Shown: one piece after another, positions 13,093 to 27,734 of the stretch | Layout of the letters: the number at the start of each line of letters is the position of its first letter | How positions within the stretch are numbered: the first letter of the stretch is position 1 | Assembly (NCBI GenBank): GCA_038087015.1 | Contig: JASBNA010000020.1 | Location: 186,001 to 250,000 of the forward strand | From: Cerrena zonata | Taxonomy: Eukaryota > Basidiomycota > Agaricomycetes > Polyporales > Cerrenaceae | Length of the DNA: 64,000 nucleotides | Reading direction: 5' to 3' | The notes under the pieces: generated by a model | Database searches by the model: none | Seen by the model: the letters and a program-made list of their open reading frames with translations, nothing else | What the model was told of the DNA's origin: nothing | Position numbers and translations under genes: made by a program

Positions 13093-13590
13093 CAGGGTAG
13101 CGATGCCATCTGAATGACTGAGAGTCTTGCAGGGGTTGCGCATGATTACAAAGGGTCAACAGCATCGCTATTAGGAGCGCCGTTTTGGAATATCAGAAAC
13201 TTTATCTATGGAGCTCCTAGCTTCCGGAGTATCACAGGTATGAGATCCATACTTACGGCACTTGGCGGTGGTACTTTGAGAGCCGTTGCACCTGAACGTA
13301 AATGTGCTTCTTCCCGTAGTAATATCATACTACCCGAGAAGGTGAGAGGGAATAAGATGGTGTGTTCACGGTCGGTTCGGAGACTTATGCAAAGCGCTGT
13401 AACGTAAGCAGTCATGATGAAGTCACACGAGAGATTGAGATTCTACTTTTATTTTGGTAGCCGGGCGTATGATACTTCAGACTTAAAAGAGTTACTAGGT
13501 CGAACGGATATCTCCTCCAATATGAACATAAAACATAAGAGAACGGGAAACAGTCAACTGAGAAGATCTACTACGGGTTGGTCATCAAGC
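13093..13590. other. Intergenic or unresolved 5' region
   Basis: About 500 bases between the uncertain start of the membrane-protein gene and the SEC23 stop. An upstream exon of the former could lie near 13206-13415 on the minus strand, but I could not join it in frame. Confidence 0.35.
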
Positions 13591-16366
<2,776 letters not shown>

Positions 16367-17143
16367 GTCCTTAAATCCACTCTCGGATAACTAGTAGAGA
16401 TATATAAGCTGCAATGAGTGTATAGAGGTCGAGTACGTAGCGGCCGGTGTCGGGGATCGTCGAAGTTGTGTGGAAGAGTGTTAACGACGTTCACCGTCCT
16501 TCCACGACAACGGCGCTCACAGTAGGCGCCTAAGGAAATACTACTTACTCGACCAGTTAAGAAAGCCCTACTAGAATAATGACACTTGGCGAAGCTCATA
16601 TACTATAGTCAACTAAGTAACACGTGGGATTTATATATTCTAATAGGGTACCTGTCCTACTATCAATCAATTGATATTGATGCACTCATTGTTTCAATAT
16701 TTCATGGCATCGTGTACCGTCCCTGTCGATGAAAGGAAGGATTCGAAGGGTTATCGTATCTCACATTTCCCAAGCTCTCTAGTATACTAGTAGGGTAGTG
16801 CTCACGGAAGGTGCAGACTGGTGATACTACAGTACTATCTCTCGATCCTACTACTTACTCCACCTCGTCTCAACAACAACGGCCTGGAACCCGGATCTGA
16901 TTAGATATCTGTGTTTGATGATTTTTGCACTGCTCGCGTGGTCCCTGTACTCCTTTTCGGTCCTGCAACACAGTCCGCACGGGTAAAGCAGATTACTAGC
17001 CGGACAGATCGGCGCCAGGTCGTGATATACCCAGTGCGCAGATCCAGAATGCCCATCCATCGTTGGTTACTGCTTACTCCCTGTAGTTCTGTCCCGTCTT
17101 TCCTTTTCGTTTCGTTTCGTTTGGACCTCGGAGTTATTTAATT
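16367..17143. promoter_or_regulatory. Divergent intergenic region, SEC23 and DUF6533 gene
   Basis: A 777-base gap between the two start codons, so it must hold both promoters. TC/GTTTC-rich short runs lie near 17096-17120, just before the plus-strand gene. No coding exon was seen. Confidence 0.4.
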
Positions 17144-18976
17144 ATGTCGCAGGTCGACACTGACGCTAAGATCGCTGCATTTCTTGCGCTAGTCGCAGAA
17201 AAGGTCTATGAGATGTGAGTATGATTCAGTGACTCGGCATGGTGAGCTGTGATACTAAAAGTTGTCCACTTACTATGACAGGCGACTTGCCAACGGGTTC
17301 GCAGTGGCAGCCACGACGCTTCTCGTTTACGACTACATTCTGACCCTGCCGGCCGAAATTAGCTGTATCTGGAAACGGAAACTCTCCGCTGGCACTCTCA
17401 TTTATTTTATTAACCGTTATGGCTCCTTACTTTATCGAACATTGATGGTAGTTCAAATGGTATCGTTTGAGAACGCAACGGAGGCCGAAGCAGATCTAGT
17501 GCGTATTCCCACTTCTCATTTACACGTTTATTTATCTATATATTACAAACAGGTGTAAGTAGCTTCACTGCTCGCGCGGAATCAGTCATAAATGTTCAAG
17601 ATAATTTATAGCTGTAATGGGATTCTCCGCTTCTCTGAGGGCTTGGTGTTTGTTTTGCAAGCAACGGTTGCATGTACGTAACTTCCTCCTCTTCAGTATA
17701 TCATTACTCAGTCCGACATCTACAGTATTTATGGCCTTACGACTTTACGCAATCTGGAACAGTGACAGGAGAATATTCGCGATCGTTTTTGGACTCGGTA
17801 TCGTGACCCCAGCACTCAATATTGTACGTGTTCAGATTTATATATGTAACCGAAGTTAAAGGACTGCTCTGGTAGTACTATTACACGACCCTCAAGATCA
17901 TTGCCTTACCTTCCCCACTGGTAGGGTGTGGCGAAAGTGTTAACTTGGACACTTCTTCGGCAAAGTTGTGAGTGAATGCTCAATCTGTTCTCTCCGTTAT
18001 ACATTCTCACCTTTGACGATAGCCGTAAGTCTTTCGAAACAATAACATATCAATGAGGTCAAATAACCTGTCCAATAGTCAGCGTGTTCAATCGAGTCTA
18101 CGCCATCGCGTTCGATGCCCTCGTTCTGGTTCTCACATTTGCCAAAACTGCCGGTATCCTCAAACTCTTCTCGGTTGCGAACGTGCAGTCGACTAGGAAA
18201 CTCATCCCTATGCTACTGCGTGACGGTACGTATCTCTTCCTCGTCGCGCTCTAAGTTATATCCTGATGCCTTGCAACAGGGACAGTTTATTTTGCGTGAG
18301 TGGAAACCAACACATCGTGAAGTTGACCAACAATGATTGAGGATGTCATGATTCATCTAGGGCCCTTCTTGCGCTCAACGTTGCCAACCTCATTGCCATT
18401 AGCTTCCAGGTGTGTTCAACCCATCCAGAGCCATGATTTAATTAATTGTTAATACCCGGCGCAGATCTTCGGAGCGTTACCCGCTCTTACCGATGTGTAC
18501 GTAGCGATCCGCCCATTGGAAAGACGACTGATGTAACATCTATGCTATTTTTGCAGTGTCACCGCTATCTTGATTTCGCGGTTCATGCTTAATCTCCGCA
18601 GCGTCTACACTACGACGGTCGGATCGAGTTCGTACTACGATCCCGACAAGACCATGAGTAACGTCAATTTCGCTCACTCGAGCGGTATTGTGGGCAACCT
18701 CGGCGCACCACTGAAGGATTACTCCTTCATGTACGATGATGATGACGAGGAAGAGGCGGTTTATGTCAGAGCGGACCCTCTTCTTGTCGGTCTGGACACG
18801 CCTTCCACAGACATCACAACAGATACGGAGCGAACGAAAGCCGATGATCTCTATGCTGATGACATGTCAGTTATTGATATCAAAGCGGATTATTATTATG
18901 GACAGTGCGTACCGTGTCAGCTTCATCTATCTCGATGTAAAATGCTAACTTCCATTCTCCCCCCTACAGTGTTTGA
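17144..18976 (+). CDS. DUF6533 membrane protein, divergent subfamily
   Basis: Starts MSQVDTDAKIAAFLALVAEK (exon 17144-17214), joined to 17282 onward: MRLANGFAVAATTLLVYDY then ILTLPAEISCIWKRK, the DUF6533 signature. Further exons give CNGILRFSEGLVFVLQATVA (about 17609-17669), STVFMALRLYAIWNSDRR with hydrophobic runs (about 17700-17823), and a last long exon with VTAILISRFMLNLRSVY followed by an Asp/Glu-rich cytoplasmic tail (YDDDDEEEAVYVRADP). A final intron (about 18904-18969) would end the protein at 18976; reading through would end it at 19103. It lacks the LDDFG(D/E)DPV tail of the other four copies, so it is a separate branch. About seven membrane spans are likely. Middle exon borders are approximate. 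Confidence 0.68.
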
Positions 18977-19383
18977 TATTGTCTCACACTCATTGGACAT
19001 TGTACTAGTATCCTGGGACTTATTTGTGTATGTAGGAATCACTGGTGTACTGATGTATATTATTCATGTCGGACATCCAGTAACGACGCTGGTTTGTCTT
19101 TGAGGGACACGTCCCTGCCTTGCAATCGAGTCGCCCAGGTTTCGGCCTCTGGCAGGCAAAAAATTCAATTCAATGACTGAAAGTTACTGCCTCGGAAGTC
19201 GACGTTGACTTGGAATAATAACTGAGCTGCATTAGAGCGTCATGCTAAGTGATTACAAGTGTGCTACAATAGCGAGGAAGGGATGCAAAACGATAGTAGA
19301 GATGATACAGGTCGGAATCTAGTAATACAATGGATGATACTGCGAGAAATGGGGCAGGTAGGTAGAGACAGGAATATCGAGAA
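18977..19383. other. Intergenic, no gene seen
   Basis: About 400 bases of convergent 3' flank. No conserved frame or repeat is apparent. Confidence 0.4.
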
Positions 19384-20502
19384 TCAAGAGATCGTCAAGA
19401 GATTGGACGGATGAGTTTTAGCACTTGTGAGTGACCGGCACTTGGCTAGTAGCAGACACGAGAGGGCCCGCAGATAAGTTCGATTTGATAAGTGTAGGTT
19501 TGATAACGGCGATACAGAGATACGATTCGGAGGTTCTGGTAGCCACAGAGGAAGAGATTGCAATCCGCAGGAACCGTTCTTGGCAAGCTGGTCCACTTTA
19601 GTCTTAATAAAAACACAGGCGTCGCGGAGAGAAAATACTTACAAGACACCATCTACTTAGTATCGCAGAAGCCCTGTCGAACAGCTCTTGTCGCGTCAGT
19701 TTCTGGACGTTGGCTATCCTGACAGTAGGCAAATCACCAGGATAGCCCGCCATCTAGTAGCAGTGGGTTAGACACAATGAAGACCAATAAGCCACCAGGC
19801 TCACCAGAAAGCACAACGTAATGCCCGTCCCTTCAAGATTTTGCAAGGGAGTAGCGGAGTCGTCGACAACCTTATTGAGCCCATGAGTGGGGACGCCAGG
19901 GATATCCGTACGGGCTACAGAGTGGAATGTGATGATCTCGGGCACCGCCAGGGGTTCCATATCCTTTCTCCTTGTCGGTACATATTCACGCTGAGGCAGA
20001 TAGCGATACCCGAAGGGGAGGGACAGGTTTGTGGATGCATATAGTCTTCGAATCCATCGAATTCAGGGATAGTGGTGTCGTATAGGACGGCTGTTTCAAA
20101 CAACGATCTAGGGAAAGGACTGGTGGTGTTTGGGGGAAACAGAAAGTCTTCGAGGAGACAGATCCCTATATACTGAGCAGTGTGATCCATGGGATACCTT
20201 TGGTCGAGCACGGAAACAAAGACTTCTTTGAGAGACGTAGATCTGGCGAGCTGCAAAGAGAGATCCCATTGTGTAGCGAGAGATGAAGTCAAAGTTCAGG
20301 GTCTGGACTCCCAGTCAGTAAGTGATAGCAAAGACTTCAAGCTGAAACCGAATTGATGCCTCCAGGGGTATTCCAATCGACAAAGAGCATAACCTCTACA
20401 GCGTGTCGATTCAAGCGTAGACTTCAGGCAGAGTCGGACCTGTATGCAACCCCAGTGAAATATTCGGAAGACTATGAGTCTCACAGGACGTTGTAGGAGC
20501 AA
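19384..20502 (-). CDS. Unrecognised protein gene, fragmentary model
   Basis: Several minus-strand frames read like protein and may be exons of one gene: 20292-19915 containing SVLDQRYPMDHTAQYIGICL and FETAVLYDTTIPEFDGFEDY; 19960-19799 containing PEIITFHSVARTDIPGVPTH and NLEGTGITLCF; then, after a plausible GTGAGC..CTAG intron, MAGYPGDLPTVRIANVQKL and TRQELFDRASAILSRWCL (about 19753-19640), and a Ser/Leu-rich frame ending at 19384. The first two frames overlap in different phases near 19930-19990 and I found no ordinary intron between them, so either the model is wrong there or the gene carries a frameshift. I do not recognise the family and give no function. Confidence 0.35.
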
Positions 20503-21819
20503 TGTTCATCGCAGAAAGACCTTCAGAAAAAAATTATTATGAGTATACAGGAGGAAAAAGGAGGGGAGAAATCGAACGCATCTTGTTTAAATACTCGTCG
20601 CCTTGTGAGTTCCGAGCAAGGACATGAGGCTGATTCTTAGACACATGCGCAAGCTACTATTCCCAAGACGCCTTGCACGTTGCGTACGCGACTTCATTCT
20701 TCTATCAAAGGGATGTTTTCGTTGCCATGACAGAGTGCGATGCATGGCTTTCTGGTTACATATTGCAAGAACGTGTTGGACGTTCACGTAAAAGACTATC
20801 CGCAGTGCGTTTGCCAGTAGGGTCTCAGTGGGAGATACAGTTAGATCGCAGGAGGAGGGGGAAATTCGATAAAGTCAAGCGTCGGGTTTATAGGTATCAT
20901 ATAGCAGGGCGAGTTGTTGTCTTCATCCTAGGTAGAGGCTATAGCTGATCGTAGGTTATCTAACAATACTGAGAGGAGACGGTAGGAGGATCACCGTTGT
21001 CGAATTTTGAACGAGCCCCGGGCGGCAAATTAATCGTAAGCAAAACTTGATCGATCTGTAAGTTATTTATAATTGGTTAGAAGACATATATCAGTCACTG
21101 TATAAGGCCCTCAAATGCACTGCAGCTATTACTGCTGTAAAAAACCATGGTATTCCCTATGATGGACTTTACTTTGCCTAAATACATACTTTCTCCCTAC
21201 AAGTTACCGTGTGTAGCGTGAACTACAGCCTAAGATACGCTACAGACATTCACAAATGCACTGTGGGAGTAGTAACCCTCAATGTCTCACAATTGAGGAT
21301 GGCACAGAAGGAGAATATGCTCATAACATGGTATTCATCCTCCCTCGCAGATCCGAAATGGTCGATTCCGCGTTTAAAATGGTGTTTACAACCAGGTTTA
21401 CAACTAGGAGAGGGGGGGTACCCCCCCTTCCAGATTGCAAGTCTACAACGCACCTGCCATTTCCGATACGATGGTACCGCTCAGCGGCACTTCGGCCAAC
21501 AAGCGTCTCAAGGGGTTTTCAACCAGATTATGATTTAGAACTCGTTCTAAATGCCTACGGAAAGGCATCCAGTAGATTGATGAACAGTCAATGCAGTATA
21601 TCTGATTCGTCTATTGCTATAGAAATAGAAGGGAAAATAAATGGAAGGGTGCTGAAAGTGAATTGAGTTAGGTAAGTGGCTTGCTCAAATCACACGCCAG
21701 CCTGAGGGCGCAGAGGAGCTTCATACTAACGGGTTTACACACGTGGGTCTCTTTATCTAACATCCAAATACAAATACAGGCCGTTGGAGACCGTCAGCGT
21801 GTATAATCAATCTCCGAGT
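20503..21819. other. Intergenic, contains a G/C palindrome
   Basis: About 1.3 kb with only short, unconvincing open frames. The notable feature is the perfect palindrome at 21411-21428, listed separately. No transposon ends or RNA genes were recognised. Confidence 0.45.
21411..21428. repeat. Perfect 18-base palindrome, G7-TA-C7 core
   Basis: The sequence A, seven G, TA, seven C, T reads the same on both strands. A nine-base direct repeat GTTTACAAC occurs twice just upstream (about 21384-21404). Such a homopolymer palindrome is not expected by chance; it could be a structure-forming or protein-binding site, or a relic of an end-joining event. Confidence 0.9.
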
Positions 21820-23565
21820 CTACATAACATGATTTACTGGTCCAGCAGAGCTACCGGAACTATGAGGGCCTATCATCGTGTTCGTCCCATCGGTATTTGA
21901 AGATTGGGAACCTGTAATCATAGCGCTAGCCTTTTCGACGTCGGTTGTAGTCCTGGTATTCTTGACACGAGCAACGGGGTCGTCACCAAAGTCATCTAGC
22001 GTTGACGTTGCCATGTTTCCCAGGGCATGGAATGAGCTGACGGTACCACTTGTAGTACCGGAGGTTGTTGACTCGCTTTTGCCATCAAGCCTGACAGCAC
22101 TATTTGCAAAGCGGCGAAGGTGAAGGAGAAATCGGGCGGTGAGTAAGCCAGAAAGTCTACAAGCGAAGGATGAGAATAGTGTTATAGTTGAAGCATGCAT
22201 GACATACGGGAGGGTCAAGGCATTCAACAACCGTTGAAAGAATCCGGACTACAGAGGAAAATAAAATATCAGAACACCATCCAATTTATGTCGTGCATAT
22301 TTCCTTACAGGCGCACGCTAGGCTTGAGATCAGCACGCTTCATACCACAGGCATAAGGTTATCGGCTTACAAAGTTTAAGATTACAGCAGCAGTTGTGAA
22401 CAGCGAGACGACACTTATGGAAACGGTCAGCGTGTGCGTTTATGCCCGCTCAAAGTCCACCAACCTGAAATAAAAGAGTCCTAAAAGTATGAGAATAATT
22501 AAGGTAATCAGCAAAGGTCCGCTGTGTAGTACGATAAGTAGTAGAATTACCTTGCTCGAAAACCATATACAATATACCGTTTTTCTGATCCCTCCACGAG
22601 GACCCTGTGACGCGGAATGCTGAAATGCATCTCATTGCTGTAAGGATTGCAGAGGAGTACTCAAATACAACCATCAAAATAGACAGGGTCTCGTTCGCTG
22701 TGTATGAATGAGACAAAGCTTCATCAACATGTTGTGGACGCACCTCTGCAAGTTATGTCATTAGCATTTTATGAAAAATAATATAGAATAAATATGTCCT
22801 ACTCACATCGGTATACTTGACGAACCAACACATCTCAACCCGGGGACATGTGTCTGAGATGCTGTTAGTAAGAATCCCGGGGAGCTATAGAACGGATCAT
22901 ACGATGTCTAGTGCAACACACGTCACTCCCAAGAGTGAGAGATATGCCAAGATGAGGCGGTTTCGTCCGTAGACTATATAGGTTCTGAGGGTGAAGGTGA
23001 CTGTAGGATGTAAGGTGGGTTACATAGACCGGTGTTGAGGCAACGATAATCTCACCGATCACCGCCGCCCGACCGAGGACACTTATAGCCCCGATAAATT
23101 TGTACGCAGTATCACAGCTGAGCGGTTTCCTCGTAAGCCGCATGTCTAAAGTGGATAGACCATAAGAAATCAAATACTAGCGGGAATGACATTAGTTCGG
23201 CATCGACATCGATCTTCATTAGATACATACCCTTGCAGATATTTTACCAGCAATGGCTAGTAGATACAGGACATTTGCGAGTAGGGCATAACGGCAGAAA
23301 ATGTAGAGGATAAGGGAGTGTTGGTATTTGTAACGCCATATATATTTGACCTCGAGTGGGAAGGTTAAAGCGTAGTCAAAGAAGAGAAGGGCTGGGAGGT
23401 AACGAGAATGAGCAGAGAACGAGCAAAAAAATAGCCGAACGGGTCTTACCAATACTGGCCCATTGTATATCAAATTGTAGGTAGCTATATCCCAGGGCGA
23501 GTGAGTAAGTCGGAGAAATAATTTCGGAGAACGCACTGTGTAGCTGCTTTGGACCTGGCAGACAT
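21820..23565 (-). CDS. DUF6533 membrane protein, tandem copy A
   Basis: Begins at the ATG at 23565 (MSARSKAAT) with a short first exon like its paralogues, then the DUF6533 exon (about 23400-23230) with LTFPLEVKYIWRYKYQHSL and CRYALLANVLYLLAIAGKIS. The next exon, YLISYGLSTLDMRLTRKPLS then CDTAYKFIGAISVLGRAAVIG, is in frame. Later pieces: VTFTLRTYIVYGRNRLIL, VPGLRCVGSSSIP, ETLSILMVVFEYSSAILTAM with GILYMVFEQG, and a last exon with RLSGLLTARFLLHLRRF and the tail LDDFGDDPVARVKN, stop at 21820. About seven hydrophobic segments and a Ser/Thr-rich cytoplasmic tail are visible. This copy looks intact. Function is unknown; the family is basidiomycete-specific as far as I know. Confidence 0.72.
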
Positions 23566-24914
23566 AATGCTTCTGTTGGAAGGGACTGGTTAGTCAGTAC
23601 AAAACTGGTCTTTTATGGGGATCCGCTGGAATAGAAGGTGCGAGACAGGGATCCCATCTAACTTTCTCCAACCCTCGCCCTCTCTCGACTGGCCGCGCTG
23701 ATATGATGGTTGGTAAAAGGGCATAGGTTAATTCAGATCCATGAGATGGTTCGCAGCCAAAGAACATCACTTGCGGATTAGATTTGACTTCTCAAATACA
23801 GCATGAATAATGTAGCGTTAACTTAAATAACGGACCCCACAAAGAAGCTTCCCAAGTTGCGATAGAATCTGATAGGACCGTCAGTTGGGCCGTATGAAGA
23901 CGTATTTAAGGTAGTATAAGCACCTGATTACAGTCCGAATGGACTAGGACCAATTGAGTCAGCGGTAAACTTAGTTTGAAGAATGCAAATCTGGGAAAGA
24001 TATCACGCACGTTCATCGATCCAGCGACATGATACGGCCGGGTAGTTAAGAGGAGAGCGTAGAAGCCATACATATGTCCGTAAGAGAAGTGTTCATCCGG
24101 GGCTCGGTGCGTTGTTCTTACACGGCAGCTACTATTAATATGCAATGCACGTCAGATTGTTCACATCCCATGGCCATGAGGATCGGACTTGTCTATGTAG
24201 CGGTACATGATGACATAAAACTGTGTATAGCACAGATTATGGCAACGATGATGACTGGCTCAAAGATGGACTGAGCGAGCCGATCTCGAGCCGCATCATG
24301 TTTGTACCACTATCGTTGGCGATTAAAGGCTTCTGTATCAGTCCTATAATAGTGAAAAATTAACTGTTTTCAACAATATTTGAGCGAGTATCATAAGCGT
24401 GGCATACCTTTCTTCTCTTCTCGGCGTATGGCCTCCACTGTGATAGAGGTGACCGATCGGAAGTTTGTCTCAGTCAAAGGGGTCGATTATATGGTAACCA
24501 CAGCAATATAGCGGACATAATAGGTTAGGAAGTGTGGTTAACTACATGTGCGGCTGGGTTATCGATGTATGGTCATTGTAGGATAGATGAGTTGCCACTT
24601 GAGTACTGCCAGAGTGTCGCACATCATGCACTGTCAGCCGCCATGGCAATGAAGAAAATATGTTACTGTTTGTCGTTGCTTGGCAGCGTCCCCGTGAGTT
24701 ACCTAAAATGGACATTTCCCGTCCCTAAAAGGATATATCTTACGTTGAGTATCACAGTCATGCTAGGCCTCGGTCTGTCGTGAGCTTACAGAGCTTTCTA
24801 CTGATAAAGCCCTCTTTCAATATTATTATTATCAACTTCGCTAAGAGACCTTAAGAGTCCGCATCTCCTTTGATAAGTACATGACGTCCTCCTTTGCGAT
24901 TTGTTATCCAACGT
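23566..24914. other. Intergenic block of tandem unit A
   Basis: Upstream region of copy A and 3' flank of copy B. It contains the segment shared with unit C (about 23940-24160) and a second shared segment near 24675-24720. No coding exon was recognised. Confidence 0.5.
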
Positions 24915-26559
24915 CTATAACAACCCTAACTCCATTCTCGACATAGATGATGGACCGCCATCAAGATCATTTAGTGATGACAACATTATATCTTCTTGGG
25001 TATGGATTGAACCTGTAAAATCTGGAAAATCAAATCCAGATGATAGACTTATACCATCGAGCCTCAGACTACGCTTGACAACATTGCCATCGAGGCAGTG
25101 GAGATGAAGAAGAAATCGTGCGGTGAGTAAGCCGGAAAGCCTGTCATTTGTGAGTGACGTTAAACTTATGAAGAGTAAATGTACGATAACATACGGAAGA
25201 GTCATTGCGTTCAACAGTCGTTGAAAGAACCCGGACTGTGTAAGGAAAATAATGTGAGAAAGACTCTTATTGAATCGATATCGTGTACGTTTTCTCACAG
25301 GAGCACGCTATATTTGAACATTAGTAATTTTTTAAAAAATTGTAAGCAAACTGTTTGGCTTACGAAGTTGAGAATAACCGCAGCAGTTGTTAACAGTGAT
25401 ATGAAGCTAGCGGTAACCTGTTAGAGCCCTGTGATACATAGTTATCTGCGGTCTACTGACCTGAAATACAATATCCCTAGTAATGATAATAGCACTACTC
25501 AGAATGTGGACGTTCTGCAGCACTGTAATAAGTAATGGAAGTACCTTGTTCAAAAATCAAATAATACAACCCTGTCTTGTGCTCTCTCCATGGCATCCCT
25601 AGCAAGCGGAGCTCCTGGATGCACCTCACTGTCGTAAGAATTGCCGCAGAATACTCAAAGACAACCATCAGAATAGATAAAATCTCGTTCGCTATGCGAG
25701 GGTCAGCTTGGTCGTCGGGAATGTAATACGGACGAACCGCTGAAAGTTGTGCGCCTTTAGTAGTGAAGCAAAACATAGTAAATTATGTAGTTCGTACTCA
25801 CATATACATACTCGACGAACCAACACATTTCAGTCCAAGGACATGCGTCTAGAGTGCTATTTGTCAGATTCTATTCTAAAAAGAGTACAGAATGGATCAT
25901 ACTATGTGTAACACGATGCATGCTAGTCCTAGGACTGAAAGATAAGCTAGGATCTTGCGGCTCCGATTGCAGACTACGTAGGTTCTAATAGTCAAAGTGA
26001 CTAATCATCCCCGACAAGTCAAATCACGCAGTGATATGGTAACTGTGGTTTTACCGATTACAGCCGCACGGCCGAAGCTACTCAAAGCCCCGATAAACTT
26101 GTATACGGTATCGCAACTAAGCAGCATTTAAATAATGTGCTCGTCAAAGCAAACCACAATGAATGATAATACTGGCGGATATAGCATTAGTTTAGGATCA
26201 GTATTCAATCTCATCAACTTAACGTACCCTCGCAGAAAGCTTACCAGCAATAGCTAGCAAATATAAGACATTCCCAAGCAAAGCGTAGCGACAGAACACG
26301 TAGAGAACGGCGGAATGTTGGTATTTGAATTTCCACATGTACTTGACTTCGAGCGAGAAGGTTAGGGCATAATCATAGAATAGAAGGGCTAGATGATCAT
26401 GGAAATGAGTGGAAGATAATGAAGAGATTCAAACAAGCTTTACCGATGCTGGCCCATTGTATATAAAATTGTAGGTAGCTGTATTTCAGTAATGAGCTAG
26501 ATGGAAAGTCGTTTAATTTGGAGAACGCACTGCGTTGCCGCCTCGGTATTGGTGGACAT
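24915..26559 (-). pseudogene. DUF6533 membrane protein, tandem copy B, probable pseudogene
   Basis: Start at 26559 (MSTNTEAAT) and the DUF6533 exon (about 26400-26230; ALLFYDYALTFSLEVKYMW, then CRYALLGNVLYLLAIAGKLS) are preserved, as are VTLTIRTYVVCNRSRKIL, LGLKCVGSSSM, ILSILMVVFEYSAAILTTV and RLSGLLTARFLLHLHCL. Two signs of decay are seen. In the exon before SCDTVYKFIGAL (about 26190-26110) the copy is four bases shorter than copy A, which breaks the phase, and I found no alternative AG that restores it. At the C-terminus the conserved LDDFGDDPVARVK is eroded to LNDLDGGPSSMSRM. Stop at 24915. It may still be transcribed; splicing I did not consider could rescue the frame. Confidence 0.55.
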
Positions 26560-27734
26560 GTTGTCGATACTGGGAGGTTTGGTTGATCGAGGGAGAATTG
26601 GCCCTTTATGAAAGATTATGATCAGTGGCCTAGAATGTGCGAGGCAGAGATAGTGTCTAACCTTATACACCTCTCGACTAAGGGCATCAGATCAGTCAGA
26701 AAACATCATGTTGAGATTAGATTTGACTTCTGAAACGCAAGATATACAAAAAAGCATGTCAGTTGTCAATGATAGAGAATGCGTTCTGAGCTCCGCATAG
26801 AACTCGAACGCATGGAGTCTATTAGGATGGACAACGGGAGAGGAGTTTGGAATGATATTGTATCCTGATTATAATTCAAATTGACCAAATTGATTAGGTA
26901 GTATGCATAGTGATATTGACTATTGAATCATTGAATGCAAATGAGCGCAGTTGATCGAGTCCCTTGTGAATCTAGTTTTTAAGCATGAGATTTGGGAAAG
27001 ACGTTCATCGATACGTGTCATGATAATGCATATAGATTTGGGAATCATGAATGCTCATCGATGCAGTGGTTAGGAATAGCTCCGTAAGTAGTGGTGCCGG
27101 TGCCTCAAGGCTGACAGTTCCTAGCAGCTTGATGGAATACGATATCTTCCCGTTGATAGAGGTACGGCGGTACCTAGTCAGAATTTTGTATCAGATAGTA
27201 TAGGTCGATCATATGATGAATGCCTCTATGATTGATTTGTGTTGTGAGCGCGTTTCCTTAGTCACTAACTCCCGTCGCTCTCCTGTCAAAGTTTCACTGC
27301 TTGGCATTGCTTGGTAACGTCACCCGTGGATATCTCAATATGGTTAGGCTATTACCTTAAATGGATGGGCTAAACATAGACTCCGTTTGGATACCCGCGC
27401 TGCTCTTTCCCCTGTAAAGAAATGCGCAGCTAGTTTCGCGAGTCTGTTATACGTATACCAAGTATTATCTTTAGAGTGAGCTGTGTCATATGCATTCGTG
27501 ACTCAAAATCTTAGGGTGTTGTGTTTGGCATCGGAATAAGAATATAACTTATCAGTGAAGATACCAACTTGAGCAGGTATAGTTATTTGGGTTCATATTT
27601 ATTGTCCCAAAGGGCCGACCACTATGGCAAATATCGCGTACATTGTGACAAACCAAACTAAACCAATTCTGTAATCTAGACTCGGATGTGCAACTCGTTA
27701 CTCTCTACATCTCCGCGTGTCTAATTAATGATGA
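26560..27734. other. Intergenic block of tandem unit B
   Basis: Upstream of copy B and downstream of copy C. It holds a degraded version of the segment shared with units A and C (about 26940-27070) and the TGCTTGGCATTGCTTGG piece near 27300. No gene was seen. Confidence 0.5.

Noticed and set aside
13206..13415. Minus-strand frame as a signal-peptide exon of the 12-13 kb membrane protein
   Set aside because: It lacks a clear hydrophobic signal and I could not splice it in phase to the downstream exons.
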